A stretch of 64,000 nt of DNA from Mycolicibacterium komanii. Lineage in GTDB: Bacteria > Actinomycetota > Actinomycetes > Mycobacteriales > Mycobacteriaceae. The stretch spans positions 1-64,000 of the forward strand of contig NZ_CVTA01000063.1 in NCBI RefSeq assembly GCF_001050035.1. Reading direction: 5' to 3'. Position 1 is the first letter of the stretch; every line of letters starts with the position of its first letter. Below, in pieces: positions 17,238 to 28,573 of this stretch. Made by a program: the position numbers and the translations under genes. The notes beneath the pieces are model-generated. The model was not told the DNA's origin and ran no database searches. It worked only from the letters and a program-made list of their open reading frames with translations.

Positions 17238-18779
17238 TTAGCGCCAGGACGGCAGCCAGATCTGCATGTTCCAGGTGGTCTGCGATATCGGGATACCGGT
17301 CAGGATCGGGTACATCCACGCGAAGTTGGTCAGCACCAACGCGATATAGCAGCTCACCGCGATCATCCCCAGCGTTCGGCGTTCGGCGTTCTGGTTCGGC
17401 TTGTGCAGGATGTCGCCGAGGATCAACGCGATCATCATCACCATGAACGGCGCCATCGTCGCCGCATAGAAGAAGTACATCTGGCGGTCGATGTCGGCGA
17501 ACCACGGCAGGAAGCCCGCGCTGTAGCCCACCAGCGCGACGCCATAGCGCCAGTCCCGCTTGATGAATGCCCGCCAGATCGCCCAGCCCAGGATCGGCAC
17601 CGCGAGGAACCACATCGCGGGCGTGCCGACCAACATCACGGCCTTGACGCACGACTGCGCGCCACACCCGGGCACATCCTGGTTGTCGATCGCGTAGAGC
17701 ACCGGCCGTAACGACATCGGCCACGTCCACGGTTTCGATTCCCACGGGTGATGGTTGCCGTCGGCGTTGGTCAGCCCGGAGTGAAACCTGTACGCGGCGT
17801 AGGTGTAATGCCACAGCGAACGCAGCGCATCGGGGATCGGCAACACGCTGTCCGGGCCGATCGACTGCCCGACCTCGTGTCGGTTGACGGCCGTCTCGGA
17901 GGCGAACCACGGTGTGTACGACGCCAGATAAACGCCGAACGGAATGAGCACCAACGCGTACAGCGACGGTCCCAGGTCGCGTCGGAACGCGCCGAGCCAC
18001 GGTCGCGGAACCCGGTACTGCCGTCGCGCCAGGATGTCGAACACCATCGTCATCACGCCGAAGAAGGCGATGAAGTAGACACCCGACCACTTTGTCGCGC
18101 AAGCCAATCCGAGCAGCACACCCGCGCCGAATCGCCACCACCGGACCCCGAGCCTCGGCCCCCACAATGTCTCACCGATGCGGCCCTCCAGCAGCGCGAG
18201 GTGCATGCGCTCGCGTACCTGGTCGCGATCGACGATCAGACACCCGAACGCGGCCACCACGAACGTCACCAGGAACCCGTCGAGCAGCGCGGTGCGTGAG
18301 GCGACGAAGCTCACCCCGTCGGCGGTGACCAGCAGGCCCGCGATGCCGCCCACCAGAGTCGAGCGGCTGATGCGGCGCGTGATCCGCGCGACCAGCACCA
18401 CGACGATCACACCGCACACGGCGCCGGTGAATCGCCACCCGAGCCCGGTGTAGCCGAACAGCGCCTCGCCCATCGCGATCAACTGCTTGCCCACGGGCGG
18501 GTGCACCACCAGGCCGTAGCCTGGGTTGTCCTCGACGCCGTGGTTGTGCAGCATCTGCCAGGCCTGCGGCGCGTAGTGCTTCTCGTCGAAGATCGGCGTT
18601 CCGGCGTCGGTCGGGGAGCCGAGGTTGAGAAACCGCGTCACCGCGGCCAGTGCGGCGATGACGGCAGTCATCACCCAGCCCTGCATCCGGTCGACCGGCC
18701 CGAAGTCCGCGGCGGGCACCTGCGGCGCGGGGCTGATGACCGGGACCGCGCGCGGCGCTTTGGTGGCGGGGGCGGTCAC
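17238..18779 (-). CDS. pmt: Dolichyl/polyprenyl-phosphate-mannose protein O-mannosyltransferase
   Basis: A 513-residue polytopic membrane enzyme that transfers mannose from polyprenyl-phosphomannose to Ser/Thr of secreted proteins. The catalytic Asp-Glu pair is at residues 65-66 (PIFDEKHYAPQAW), followed by the typical loop VHPPVGKQLIAMGEALFGY and about ten membrane helices. The C-terminus (NMQIWLPSWR) is that of actinobacterial Pmt (M. tuberculosis Rv1002c). Several exported proteins in this window could be substrates. It is divergent from rsmI with only 23 bases between the starts. Confidence 0.93.
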   Translation of the reverse strand: MTAPATKAPRAVPVISPAPQVPAADFGPVDRMQGWVMTAVIAALAAVTRFLNLGSPTDAGTPIFDEKHYAPQAWQMLHNHGVEDNPGYGLVVHPPVGKQLIAMGEALFGYTGLGWRFTGAVCGVIVVVLVARITRRISRSTLVGGIAGLLVTADGVSFVASRTALLDGFLVTFVVAAFGCLIVDRDQVRERMHLALLEGRIGETLWGPRLGVRWWRFGAGVLLGLACATKWSGVYFIAFFGVMTMVFDILARRQYRVPRPWLGAFRRDLGPSLYALVLIPFGVYLASYTPWFASETAVNRHEVGQSIGPDSVLPIPDALRSLWHYTYAAYRFHSGLTNADGNHHPWESKPWTWPMSLRPVLYAIDNQDVPGCGAQSCVKAVMLVGTPAMWFLAVPILGWAIWRAFIKRDWRYGVALVGYSAGFLPWFADIDRQMYFFYAATMAPFMVMMIALILGDILHKPNQNAERRTLGMIAVSCYIALVLTNFAWMYPILTGIPISQTTWNMQIWLPSWR

Positions 18780-18802
18780 GAGTGCGATCGTAGGCTGTCC
18801 GG

Positions 18803-19639
18803 ATGAGCCTCGGCCGACTGCTCATCGGCGCCACGCCGCTGGGCCAACCCTCGGACGCCTCTGCGCGCCTGGTCGCCGCGCTGAAGGGCGCCGACGTCAT
18901 CGCCGCCGAGGACACCCGCCGAGTGCGCACGCTGGCCCAGAACCTCGAGGTCAAGACGGCCGCGAGGGTGGTCAGCCTCTACGACCAGAACGAGGCGTCG
19001 CGGGTCGCGGGCCTGCTCGACGACATCCGCGCAGGCGCGACGGTTCTGCTGGTCAGCGACGCCGGCATGCCGCTGATCAGCGACCCCGGTTACCGGCTGG
19101 TGACGGCATGTATCGATGCGGAACTCCAGGTCACGTGCCTGCCCGGCCCGTCGGCGGTGACCACGGCGCTGGCGGTCTCGGGGCTGCCGGTCGAGAAGTT
19201 CTGTTTCGAGGGCTTCGCGCCGCGCAAACAGGCCGCTCGCAAGGCGTGGCTGACGACGCTGACCGCCGAGCAGCGGACCTGCGTGTTCTTCGAGTCGCCG
19301 CGCCGCCTCGCGGCCACTCTTGCCGACGCGGTCGACGTGCTCGGGGCCGACCGCCGCGCAGTGGTGTGCCGGGAGCTGACCAAGACGCACGAGGAGATCG
19401 TCCGCGGAGGGCTGGCCGAGCTCGCCGAGTGGGCCGCCGACGGGGTGCTCGGCGAGATCACCGTCGTGCTGGCGGGCGCGGTGCCGAAGACAGACCTCGA
19501 CACGCTGGTTGCGGCGGTCCACAAGCTCGTCGACGACGGCGCACGGGTGAAGGATGCGTGCGCCGACGTGGTCGCGGCGAATCCGGGCTCCCCGTCGCGG
19601 CGCGAGCTCTACGACGCGGTTCTGCGGTCCCGGCAATAG
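18803..19639 (+). CDS. rsmI: 16S rRNA 2'-O-ribose C1402 methyltransferase RsmI
   Basis: A 278-residue tetrapyrrole-methylase-fold enzyme that methylates the 2'-O of C1402 in 16S rRNA using S-adenosylmethionine. Motifs: LLIGATPLGQPSD, IAAEDTRR, VSDAGMPLISDPG and LPGPSAVTTALAVSGLP, all typical of RsmI. The normal N-terminal GNLGD-type start is slightly changed (GATPLGQPSDAS). M. tuberculosis has it in the same place (Rv1003). Confidence 0.93.
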   Translation: MSLGRLLIGATPLGQPSDASARLVAALKGADVIAAEDTRRVRTLAQNLEVKTAARVVSLYDQNEASRVAGLLDDIRAGATVLLVSDAGMPLISDPGYRLVTACIDAELQVTCLPGPSAVTTALAVSGLPVEKFCFEGFAPRKQAARKAWLTTLTAEQRTCVFFESPRRLAATLADAVDVLGADRRAVVCRELTKTHEEIVRGGLAELAEWAADGVLGEITVVLAGAVPKTDLDTLVAAVHKLVDDGARVKDACADVVAANPGSPSRRELYDAVLRSRQ

Positions 19640-19654
19640 TGGCTGCAGTGGGGG

Positions 19655-20011
19655 TCAGCCGGTGATCGACCAGCGCGCCGTCGCGATCAACTCCGCGCGC
19701 TCCAACGCCTCCTCGCGGTGCACGTGCACCTTTGCGTACTCCTCGCTGCTCACCATCTCCAGAAACGCCGCGGGAGTCGGATATTCGACCACGAGGATCA
19801 CGTCCCACCACGGCTTGGCGTCGTCGCCGATGACATACGCGGGAAGTTCGCCGCCGTAGCGCACGGTGGCACCCGCCTTCTCGAGCAGCGGTGCGACGCC
19901 CGCGCCGTACTCGAGATAGCTCTCGAGTCCGCCGGGCTCCTTGAACTTCAGGAGGTTCACCATGAGGATCGGCGCATCCGGGGCGAAAGTCGTCAAGGCA
20001 GGAAGGTCCAT
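19655..20011 (-). CDS. DUF1330-like small protein
   Basis: A 118-residue protein with a ferredoxin-like dimeric alpha-beta-barrel pattern: ILMVNLLKFKEPGG, YLEYGAGVAPLLEKAG, WWDVILVVEYPTPAAFLEMVSS. This is the DUF1330/NIPSNAP-like layout. No enzymatic role is known to me. The ATG at 20011 follows AGGGCGGCT. It starts 14 bases after the pabB stop and should be in one transcript with pabB. It converges on rsmI. Confidence 0.72.
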   Translation of the reverse strand: MDLPALTTFAPDAPILMVNLLKFKEPGGLESYLEYGAGVAPLLEKAGATVRYGGELPAYVIGDDAKPWWDVILVVEYPTPAAFLEMVSSEEYAKVHVHREEALERAELIATARWSITG

Positions 20012-20025
20012 AGCCGCCCTGACTA

Positions 20026-21261
20026 TCACAGCTGAGCGGTCGCCGTCAGCGATTGCATGATCGGTGCCGCCTTGTGCAGGCACTCCTCCCACTCGCGATC
20101 CGGGTCGGAGTCGGCGGTGATACCGCCCCCGACGCCGAGAATCGCACCGCCCGAAGCGTCGAACTCGACCGTCCGGATCGCCACGTTCAGCTCACACCCG
20201 GCGATCGGCGACGCCAGACCGACTGTGCCGCAATAGACTCCCCGACGGACCGGCTCCCAATCCGCAAGCAGTTGACGTGCGCGCGCCTTCGGTGTTCCCG
20301 TCACCGACGCCGGCGGGAACGTCGCGTCCAGCACCGCCGACATCGGCACATCGACCCCCACCCGGGCGGCCACCGTCGACACCAGGTGCCACACCCCGGG
20401 CGCCGGTCGCACGACCAACAACTCGGGGACGGTCACCGAACCGACGTCGGCCACGCGACCCAGGTCGTTGCGCACCAGGTCGACGATCATGATGTTCTCC
20501 GCGACGTCTTTGACCGAGCAGCGGAGCGCGGAGGGATCGGCCGACCGCGGCAGCGTGCCCTTGATCGGGCTCGACGCGATGTCGTCACCTCGCCTGCGCA
20601 GGAACAGTTCCGGCGACGACGACGCCACCGCCCCCCAGCTCCCGGCCACGTACGCGGCGCGCGCCGGCGCGGTCCGTTGCACGGCGTCGGCGAAGAAGTC
20701 GAGCGACGATCCGTCGAGCCGGCCGCGGAACTGCGTGCACACACACGCCTGGTAGACCTCGCCGGCGGCGATCGCCTCAAGGCATTCCAGCATCCCCCGC
20801 CGGTGCGCATCGCGATCGGCCTCACCCCACTCGAGGTGGAACGGCCGCGGCTCGACCGGCACCCGCAGCGCCTCGACCACCCACTCCGGAATCGTTGCGT
20901 CGGAGAGGCTTTCGAACCACCACCGCCCGTCGCCGTCCTGGCGCAGCACACAATCGGACCAGCCGGCCGCGGCCTCGGGTATGCGCGGTCCCGACCCGTC
21001 GGCCGCCGCGTCCGGGTACGACAGATAGCCGAACCAGCCGCCTCCCACCGCCTCCCCGCTCCCCGAACCCACAGGAACGTCGAACACGTGCGAGCACTCG
21101 ACCGGCGCGACCTCGACTGAAGGCGCGATCACCGCGCCCGAGCCGAACCATTCGCCGATCACGGCGGCCGGCGGCGCCAGCCCGCGTTCGGCCGCGGCGT
21201 ATCCGACGGCACGCAGAACCGCTGAGGCGCTGCCGAGGTCGCCGAGCAGGTCGATCCGCAC
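20026..21261 (-). CDS. pabB: Aminodeoxychorismate synthase component I
   Basis: A 411-residue chorismate-binding enzyme making 4-amino-4-deoxychorismate for folate. Motifs: GEVYQACVCTQF, SSSPELFLRRRGD, SSPIKGTLPRSAD, ENIMIVDLVRNDLGRV, SVTGTPKARA and GVGGGITADSDP. PIKGT carries the lysine typical of PabB. The GTG at 21261 is used. It lies 12 bases after the stop of the first ECF41 sigma gene on the same strand, so in this genome pabB may be partly under that cassette's promoter. M. tuberculosis counterpart: Rv1005c. Confidence 0.92.
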   Translation of the reverse strand: MRIDLLGDLGSASAVLRAVGYAAAERGLAPPAAVIGEWFGSGAVIAPSVEVAPVECSHVFDVPVGSGSGEAVGGGWFGYLSYPDAAADGSGPRIPEAAAGWSDCVLRQDGDGRWWFESLSDATIPEWVVEALRVPVEPRPFHLEWGEADRDAHRRGMLECLEAIAAGEVYQACVCTQFRGRLDGSSLDFFADAVQRTAPARAAYVAGSWGAVASSSPELFLRRRGDDIASSPIKGTLPRSADPSALRCSVKDVAENIMIVDLVRNDLGRVADVGSVTVPELLVVRPAPGVWHLVSTVAARVGVDVPMSAVLDATFPPASVTGTPKARARQLLADWEPVRRGVYCGTVGLASPIAGCELNVAIRTVEFDASGGAILGVGGGITADSDPDREWEECLHKAAPIMQSLTATAQL

Positions 21262-21273
21262 CGACCCAGCTTG

Positions 21274-22176
21274 TCAGATGTCGCGCGTGACTTCCCGCGG
21301 GATGTCCACCCCGGCCAGCTTGTCCGGGTTGCGCATGACATAGAAGTGCGAGATCCGGTCCTCGGTGATCTCGATGGTGATCAGCCCCTCGAAGCGGTCG
21401 CCCAGGTAGAGCTTGAGGGCGGGCGCGTTGTTGTACATCGCCGGTTCCACACGACCCGCCTCGCCCGCGACCCGCACCAGCCCGACCAGAACCCTGGCGA
21501 CCTTCTCGGCGCCGACGACCGGCCGCCGGGCTGCGCTGACCTTGCCGTCGGAGTCCGCGGTCCACTGGACGTCGTCGGTCAACATCTCGAGCAAGGCGTC
21601 GACGTCACCCGTGGCCGCCGCTGCGAAGAACCGCTGCGTGATCTCCATCGACACCTTCGGATCGACCGGCTCGAACCGCTTCCGACGTGACTGCACGTGC
21701 TCGCGCGCCCGGTGTGCCATCTGACGCACTGCGGCCGCCGACTTGCCGATGGCCTCGGCGATCTCGTCGTGGCTGAAACCGAACACTTCACGCAGTACGA
21801 ACACCGCGCGCTCGTCCGGGCTCAACGTCTCCAGCACGACGAGCATCGCCATCGAAACCGACTCCGCCAGAACGACATCGGACGATGCGTCACGCGTGTC
21901 GAGCAGCAGCGGTTCCGGCAGCCACGGGCCGACATACTCCTCGCGCCTTCGCGATTGCGCCCGAAGCGCGTTGAGTGACTGGCGGGTGACGAGCTGGGCG
22001 AGGTAGGCCTTGGTGTCATGCACCCTCGCCAGGTCCACCTCGGCCCAGCGCAGGTAGCTCTCCTGCAACACGTCGTCGGCTTCGGTTGCGCTGCCCAGGA
22101 TCTCGTAGGCGATCGTGAACAAAAGCGGACGCAGCACCGTGAACCGTTCGGCGTGTTCGTCACCCGTGATGCTCAT
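21274..22176 (-). CDS. ECF41-type RNA polymerase sigma factor (copy 1, SigJ-like)
   Basis: A 300-residue ECF sigma factor with a fused C-terminal SnoaL-like domain. Region 2 (LFTIAYEILGSATEADDVLQESYLRWAEV) and region 4 (VLREVFGFSHDEIAEAIGKSAAAVRQMAHRARE) are clear. The ECF41 landmarks WLPEP, a degenerate DGGGK (DSDGKVS) and NPDKL are present; in ECF41 the C-terminal domain controls activity in place of a separate anti-sigma. The ATG at 22176 overlaps the oxidoreductase stop (22173-22176). M. tuberculosis SigJ is of this group. It is a paralogue of 23476-24381. Confidence 0.92.
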   Translation of the reverse strand: MSITGDEHAERFTVLRPLLFTIAYEILGSATEADDVLQESYLRWAEVDLARVHDTKAYLAQLVTRQSLNALRAQSRRREEYVGPWLPEPLLLDTRDASSDVVLAESVSMAMLVVLETLSPDERAVFVLREVFGFSHDEIAEAIGKSAAAVRQMAHRAREHVQSRRKRFEPVDPKVSMEITQRFFAAAATGDVDALLEMLTDDVQWTADSDGKVSAARRPVVGAEKVARVLVGLVRVAGEAGRVEPAMYNNAPALKLYLGDRFEGLITIEITEDRISHFYVMRNPDKLAGVDIPREVTRDI

Positions 22177-23348
22177 CGGATCGCCGGCTCTGTCCCGTGC
22201 TCCGTCGCCACCACCTGCTGGCGACGCGGGTTCGTCTTCCAGGTGTAGGAGCCCGGCTTGTCGGCTTCACCCCGGATCCACTTGAGCGTGTAGCGGCACA
22301 CCTGCTCTTTGATCAGCGCACCGGTGCGACCACCGATGTACCAGCGGCGCGGCGTGTCGTCGACGTCGGCGAACTGGAAAATGCCGGCCTTGCGGCCCAG
22401 GCTGATGCACTGCCCGGCCATCGCATGGTTCACCGCGGCCGGGTCCTCACCGGCCAGGCGCGCCAGCACCGTGTTCGCGGCCTGGGCGCCCAGCGGGAGG
22501 GCGGCCTGGCAGCTCATCCGCCAGGGTTGGTTCGACGGCGACGCCGCGTCACCGGCACCCACGATGTGCACATCACCGACGCTGGTCAGCGTCTCGTCAG
22601 TGAGCAACCGGCCGAGTGCGTCGGTGGCCAGGCCGCTGGCGGCGGCCAATCCGGGCACCCCGAATCCGGCCGTCCACACCGTGACCGCGCTCGGCACCTC
22701 GCGGCCGTCGGCCACCACCACCCGGTCGGCCCGCACCTCCGCGACGGCGCTGCCTTCGATCACGTCGACCCCAAGCTTGGCCAGCCGTTTGGCGATCGAC
22801 CGGCGACCACTGGCCGCCAGGGACGGCCCGAGCACGTCGGTCACCAACGTGACGGGGCGGCCGGCCTCGGCCAATTCGGTCGCGGTCTCGATGCCGGTCA
22901 ACCCGCCGCCGACCACGACCACCAGCGCGGAGGTCGGCACATCCGCCATCCGCGCGGTCAGCCGTTTCGCCTGCTCCAATTCACTGAGCGGATAGGCGAA
23001 CTCGGCGGCACCCGGCACCGCCGCTGGAACATCACCCGTGCTGCCGACGGCATACACCAGATAGTCGTACGGCAGTGAGGTGCCGGACGTCAGCGTTACG
23101 GTGCGGGTGGCCGCGTCGATCCGCGAAGCCCCGTCGACCACCAGCCGCACGGTGGGTGACAGCACGGCCGCGTAGTCGGCGACGGCGTCGTCGTTGCCCG
23201 CGACCAGTTGATGTAGGCGGATCCGTTCGACGAACTCGGCGCGCGGATTCACCAGTGTCACGCGGGCGTGCGGGGCGAGCCGGTTCGCGGCCATCACCCC
23301 GGCGTAACCGCCACCGATCACAACGACGTTGTCGGTCATCTCGGTCAT
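22173..23348 (-). CDS. NDH-2-like FAD/NAD(P) oxidoreductase (copy 1)
   Basis: A 391-residue two-dinucleotide-binding flavoprotein. The FAD motif VVVIGGGYAGVMAANRL is at the N-terminus, the NAD(P) motif VVVVGGGLTGIETATELAE is near residue 146, and IVGAGDAA is the second FAD contact. It resembles type II NADH dehydrogenases and ferredoxin reductases but lacks an obvious C-terminal membrane helix. It overlaps the sigma gene by 4 bases, is led by an ECF41-type promoter, and has a GAGGAG site 6 bases before the ATG. Oxidoreductases are a known partner class of ECF41 sigmas. Substrate unknown. Confidence 0.87.
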   Translation of the reverse strand: MTEMTDNVVVIGGGYAGVMAANRLAPHARVTLVNPRAEFVERIRLHQLVAGNDDAVADYAAVLSPTVRLVVDGASRIDAATRTVTLTSGTSLPYDYLVYAVGSTGDVPAAVPGAAEFAYPLSELEQAKRLTARMADVPTSALVVVVGGGLTGIETATELAEAGRPVTLVTDVLGPSLAASGRRSIAKRLAKLGVDVIEGSAVAEVRADRVVVADGREVPSAVTVWTAGFGVPGLAAASGLATDALGRLLTDETLTSVGDVHIVGAGDAASPSNQPWRMSCQAALPLGAQAANTVLARLAGEDPAAVNHAMAGQCISLGRKAGIFQFADVDDTPRRWYIGGRTGALIKEQVCRYTLKWIRGEADKPGSYTWKTNPRRQQVVATEHGTEPAIR

Positions 23349-23424
23349 GTCGATCTCCTCGGGTCATCCGGCTCGCCGTGACCGCCGGGGGTGGCGGTTC
23401 GGCTCACAGCCGGTCTGACCTCGA

Positions 23425-23451
23425 GACACCGGGCATCTGGGCAGTGTGACA
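23425..23451 (-). promoter_or_regulatory. ECF41-type promoter of cassette 1
   Basis: On the minus strand: TGTCACA (23445-23451), 16 bases, TGTC (23425-23428). The published ECF41 target consensus is TGTCACA-N16-CGTC, so the -35 is perfect and the -10 differs at one base. It lies about 76 bases before the oxidoreductase ATG and predicts autoregulation of the cassette. Confidence 0.82.
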
Positions 23452-23464
23452 TCTCGAGCTCGAA

Positions 23465-23480
23465 TGTGGCAGAGGTCACT
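23465..23480. promoter_or_regulatory. Degenerate CRP-like site upstream of cassette 1 promoter
   Basis: TGTGG-N6-TCACT matches the CRP-family consensus TGTGA-N6-TCACA at 8 of 10 defined bases. It overlaps the end of the second sigma gene. Its centre is 47.5 bases from the -10 edge, ten bases more than the perfect site in cassette 2. It could be chance; the parallel position is why I note it. Confidence 0.35.
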
Positions 23481-24381
23481 CGCGGCTGATGCTGCGCGGG
23501 ATCGCGATGCCCGCGAGCTTGTCCGGATTGCGCACGGCGTACAGGTTGGTGATCTTGTCGTCGATCACCTCGAAGACGAAGAGACCCTCCAGGTGCTCGC
23601 CGGTGTAGATGACGACGGCGGGCGCGCTGTTGTAGATCGCCGTCTCGAAGCGCATCTCCGGCGTCTCCTTGGCCACCTCGAACAGCCGTGCCATCAGCGC
23701 TGCCACCCTGCGCGCACCGACCACCGGCCTGCGGATGGCGGTGGCCTTCCCGCCGTGGTCCGCGGTCCAGGTCACGCCGGGGGACAGCAGCGACATCAGA
23801 CCCTCGATGTCACCGGTGGACGCCGCGGCCAGGAACTGTTCGGTGATCTGCTCGGTGCGCCGTTCGTCCACCGGGCCGAAACGGTTGCGCCGCGCATGGA
23901 CGTGTTCGCGGGCGCGGTGCGCCATCTGGCGCACGGTCGTCGCGGATCTGCCCACCGCGCCCGCGATCTCGTCGTAGTCGAAGCCGAACACCTCGCGCAG
24001 CACGAACACGGCGCGCTCGTCGGGCGTCAGCGTCTCGAGCAGCACCAGCATGGCCATCGAAACCGACTCGGCGAGCACGACATCCGACGACGCGTCACGC
24101 GATTCGAGCAGCAGCGGTTCCGGCAGCCACGGACCGATGTACTCCTCGCGACGACGTGATCTGGCGCGCAGCGCGTTCAGGGCCTCGCGGGTCACCAGCT
24201 GCGCCAGGTACGCCTTCGTGTCGCGCACCGTGTCGAGATCGACCTCGGCCCATCGCAGATAGCTGTCCTGCAGAACATCGTCGGATTCGGTTGCGCTGCC
24301 CAGGATCTCGTAGGCGATCGTGAACAGCAGCGGTCGCAGGGCGGTGAACCGCTCGGCGTGTTCGCCCGTTGTGGTGGTCAC
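23476..24381 (-). CDS. ECF41-type RNA polymerase sigma factor (copy 2)
   Basis: A 301-residue paralogue of the sigma factor at 21274-22176, alignable over its whole length. Region 2 (AYEILGSATESDDVLQDSYL), region 4 (FGFDYDEIAGAVGRSATTV), WLPEP, DHGGKAT and NPDKLAG are all present. The GTG at 24381 overlaps the upstream oxidoreductase stop (GTGA, 24378-24381), as in copy 1. The C-terminal domain has diverged more than the DNA-binding regions, so the two sigmas probably share promoters but answer different inputs. Confidence 0.92.
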   Translation of the reverse strand: MTTTTGEHAERFTALRPLLFTIAYEILGSATESDDVLQDSYLRWAEVDLDTVRDTKAYLAQLVTREALNALRARSRRREEYIGPWLPEPLLLESRDASSDVVLAESVSMAMLVLLETLTPDERAVFVLREVFGFDYDEIAGAVGRSATTVRQMAHRAREHVHARRNRFGPVDERRTEQITEQFLAAASTGDIEGLMSLLSPGVTWTADHGGKATAIRRPVVGARRVAALMARLFEVAKETPEMRFETAIYNSAPAVVIYTGEHLEGLFVFEVIDDKITNLYAVRNPDKLAGIAIPRSISRE

Positions 24382-25583
24382 GTCTGGTTGACCACCTTCG
24401 GCGGCAGCGCCGGCTGGTGGGGCCGCGGGCCGCCCTTGAGCCAGAACGTCCAGTCCGGCTTGCGGGCCGAGCGTCGCATTGCCCACAGCGTGCCCTTGCA
24501 GACCGCCTCCTTGAACGTGGCGACCGCGCGTCCCCCGAAGTACACGTTCACCGGGGTGTCGTCCTTGCGGGTGAACTGCACCGTCGCGCCATGCCGCCCC
24601 AGGCTGATGCACGACCCGGCGTAGGCATAGTCGAAATCGGCAGGGGTGGTCCGGGTGATGCGGCTCAGCACGGTGTTCGCCGCCTGCGGGGCGAGCTGCG
24701 TCGCTGTGGCACAGCACATCCGCAGCGGCTCGTTCGACGGGGCCGCACAGTCACCGACGGCGACGATACGCTCGTCGTCCACACTGGTGAGCGTCTCGTC
24801 GGTGATGAGGCGACCGATGTCGTCGGTGCTCAGTCCGCTCGCGGTCGCGAGGTCCGGCACGCCGAACCCGGCGGTCCAGACGGTCAGCGCGGTCGGGCGC
24901 ACCGCGCCGTCGGCGAAGACGACCGCGTCGGCGCGTACCTCGGCGACGACGTCGTCCTCCATGAGCGTCACGCCGAGCTTGGCCAGCGCCTTGGCGGTGG
25001 AGCGCCGGCCGGGTTCGGACAGCGACGGCCCAAGGCGCCCGCCGCAGACCAGCGTCACGTTGCGGCCCTGTTCGGCGAGCTCGGCGGCGGTCTCGATGCC
25101 CGTCAGTCCTGCGCCGACCACGGTGACCGGCGCCGCGGGATGCAGCTGTTCCAGTGCCGTGCGCAGCCGCTGTGCCTGCTCGAGTTCGGCGATGGGATAC
25201 GCGAATTCGGCCGCGCCGGGAATGGTTGTCGGAACCGTACCGGTGCTGCCGACGGCGTAGATGACGTAGTCGTAGTCGAGCTCGCGGCCGGACTCCAAAG
25301 CCACTGTCCGCGCCGCGGCATCGATGCGGACCGCCTTGTCGACCACGAGCCGGATGCCCTCGCCGAGCAGCGAGCCGTAATCGACCCCGGCGTCGTAGCC
25401 GGCGGCCACCATCTGGTGCAGCCGGATCCGCTCGACGAACTTGGGCCTGGGGTTGACCACCGTGACGTCGACGTCGTCGCGTACGCGAAGGTGGTTGGCC
25501 GCCAGGATCCCGGAGTAACCGCCGCCGATGACGACGACGCGGGTGAGATGGACCTTGTGTGTGCGTGCGGTGAATTCAGTCAT
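24378..25583 (-). CDS. NDH-2-like FAD/NAD(P) oxidoreductase (copy 2)
   Basis: A 401-residue paralogue of the oxidoreductase at 22173-23348. FAD motif VVVIGGGYSGILAANHL, NAD(P) motif VTVVGAGLTGIETAAELAE and VAVGDCAA are conserved. A longer N-terminus (MTEFTARTHKVHL) and a distinct C-terminal tail (GPRPHQPALPPK) set it apart. The ATG at 25583 follows AGAGGG; longer starts run into the promoter. With the predicted -10 at 25592-25595 the transcript would have almost no leader. It is downstream of gdhA, with a 60-base gap containing an ECF41 promoter and a CRP palindrome. Confidence 0.87.
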   Translation of the reverse strand: MTEFTARTHKVHLTRVVVIGGGYSGILAANHLRVRDDVDVTVVNPRPKFVERIRLHQMVAAGYDAGVDYGSLLGEGIRLVVDKAVRIDAAARTVALESGRELDYDYVIYAVGSTGTVPTTIPGAAEFAYPIAELEQAQRLRTALEQLHPAAPVTVVGAGLTGIETAAELAEQGRNVTLVCGGRLGPSLSEPGRRSTAKALAKLGVTLMEDDVVAEVRADAVVFADGAVRPTALTVWTAGFGVPDLATASGLSTDDIGRLITDETLTSVDDERIVAVGDCAAPSNEPLRMCCATATQLAPQAANTVLSRITRTTPADFDYAYAGSCISLGRHGATVQFTRKDDTPVNVYFGGRAVATFKEAVCKGTLWAMRRSARKPDWTFWLKGGPRPHQPALPPKVVNQT

Positions 25584-25591
25584 GCCCTCTA

Positions 25592-25618
25592 GACACCGGT
25601 CATCGGCGGGGCGTGACA
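25592..25618 (-). promoter_or_regulatory. ECF41-type promoter of cassette 2
   Basis: On the minus strand: TGTCACG (25612-25618), 16 bases, TGTC (25592-25595). It has the same spacing and the same -10 as the cassette 1 promoter, with one changed base in the -35. It starts 9 bases before the ATG, so transcription should begin about at the start codon. Confidence 0.8.
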
Positions 25619-25621
25619 CAA

Positions 25622-25637
25622 TGTGACGCGCGTCACA
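25622..25637. promoter_or_regulatory. Perfect CRP-family palindrome TGTGA-N6-TCACA
   Basis: TGTGACGCGCGTCACA is a perfect 16-base palindrome matching the CRP (Rv3676-type) consensus at every defined base. It lies just upstream of the -35 of cassette 2, centred about 44 bases before the predicted start of transcription, near the classical class II activator position. It is also 7 bases after the gdhA stop, so as RNA it could fold, but the tight match favours a DNA site. Confidence 0.75.
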
Positions 25638-25643
25638 CCGAGG

Positions 25644-28549
<2,906 letters not shown>

Positions 28550-28573
28550 TTGAACTCAGCTTATGGTGTGGCG

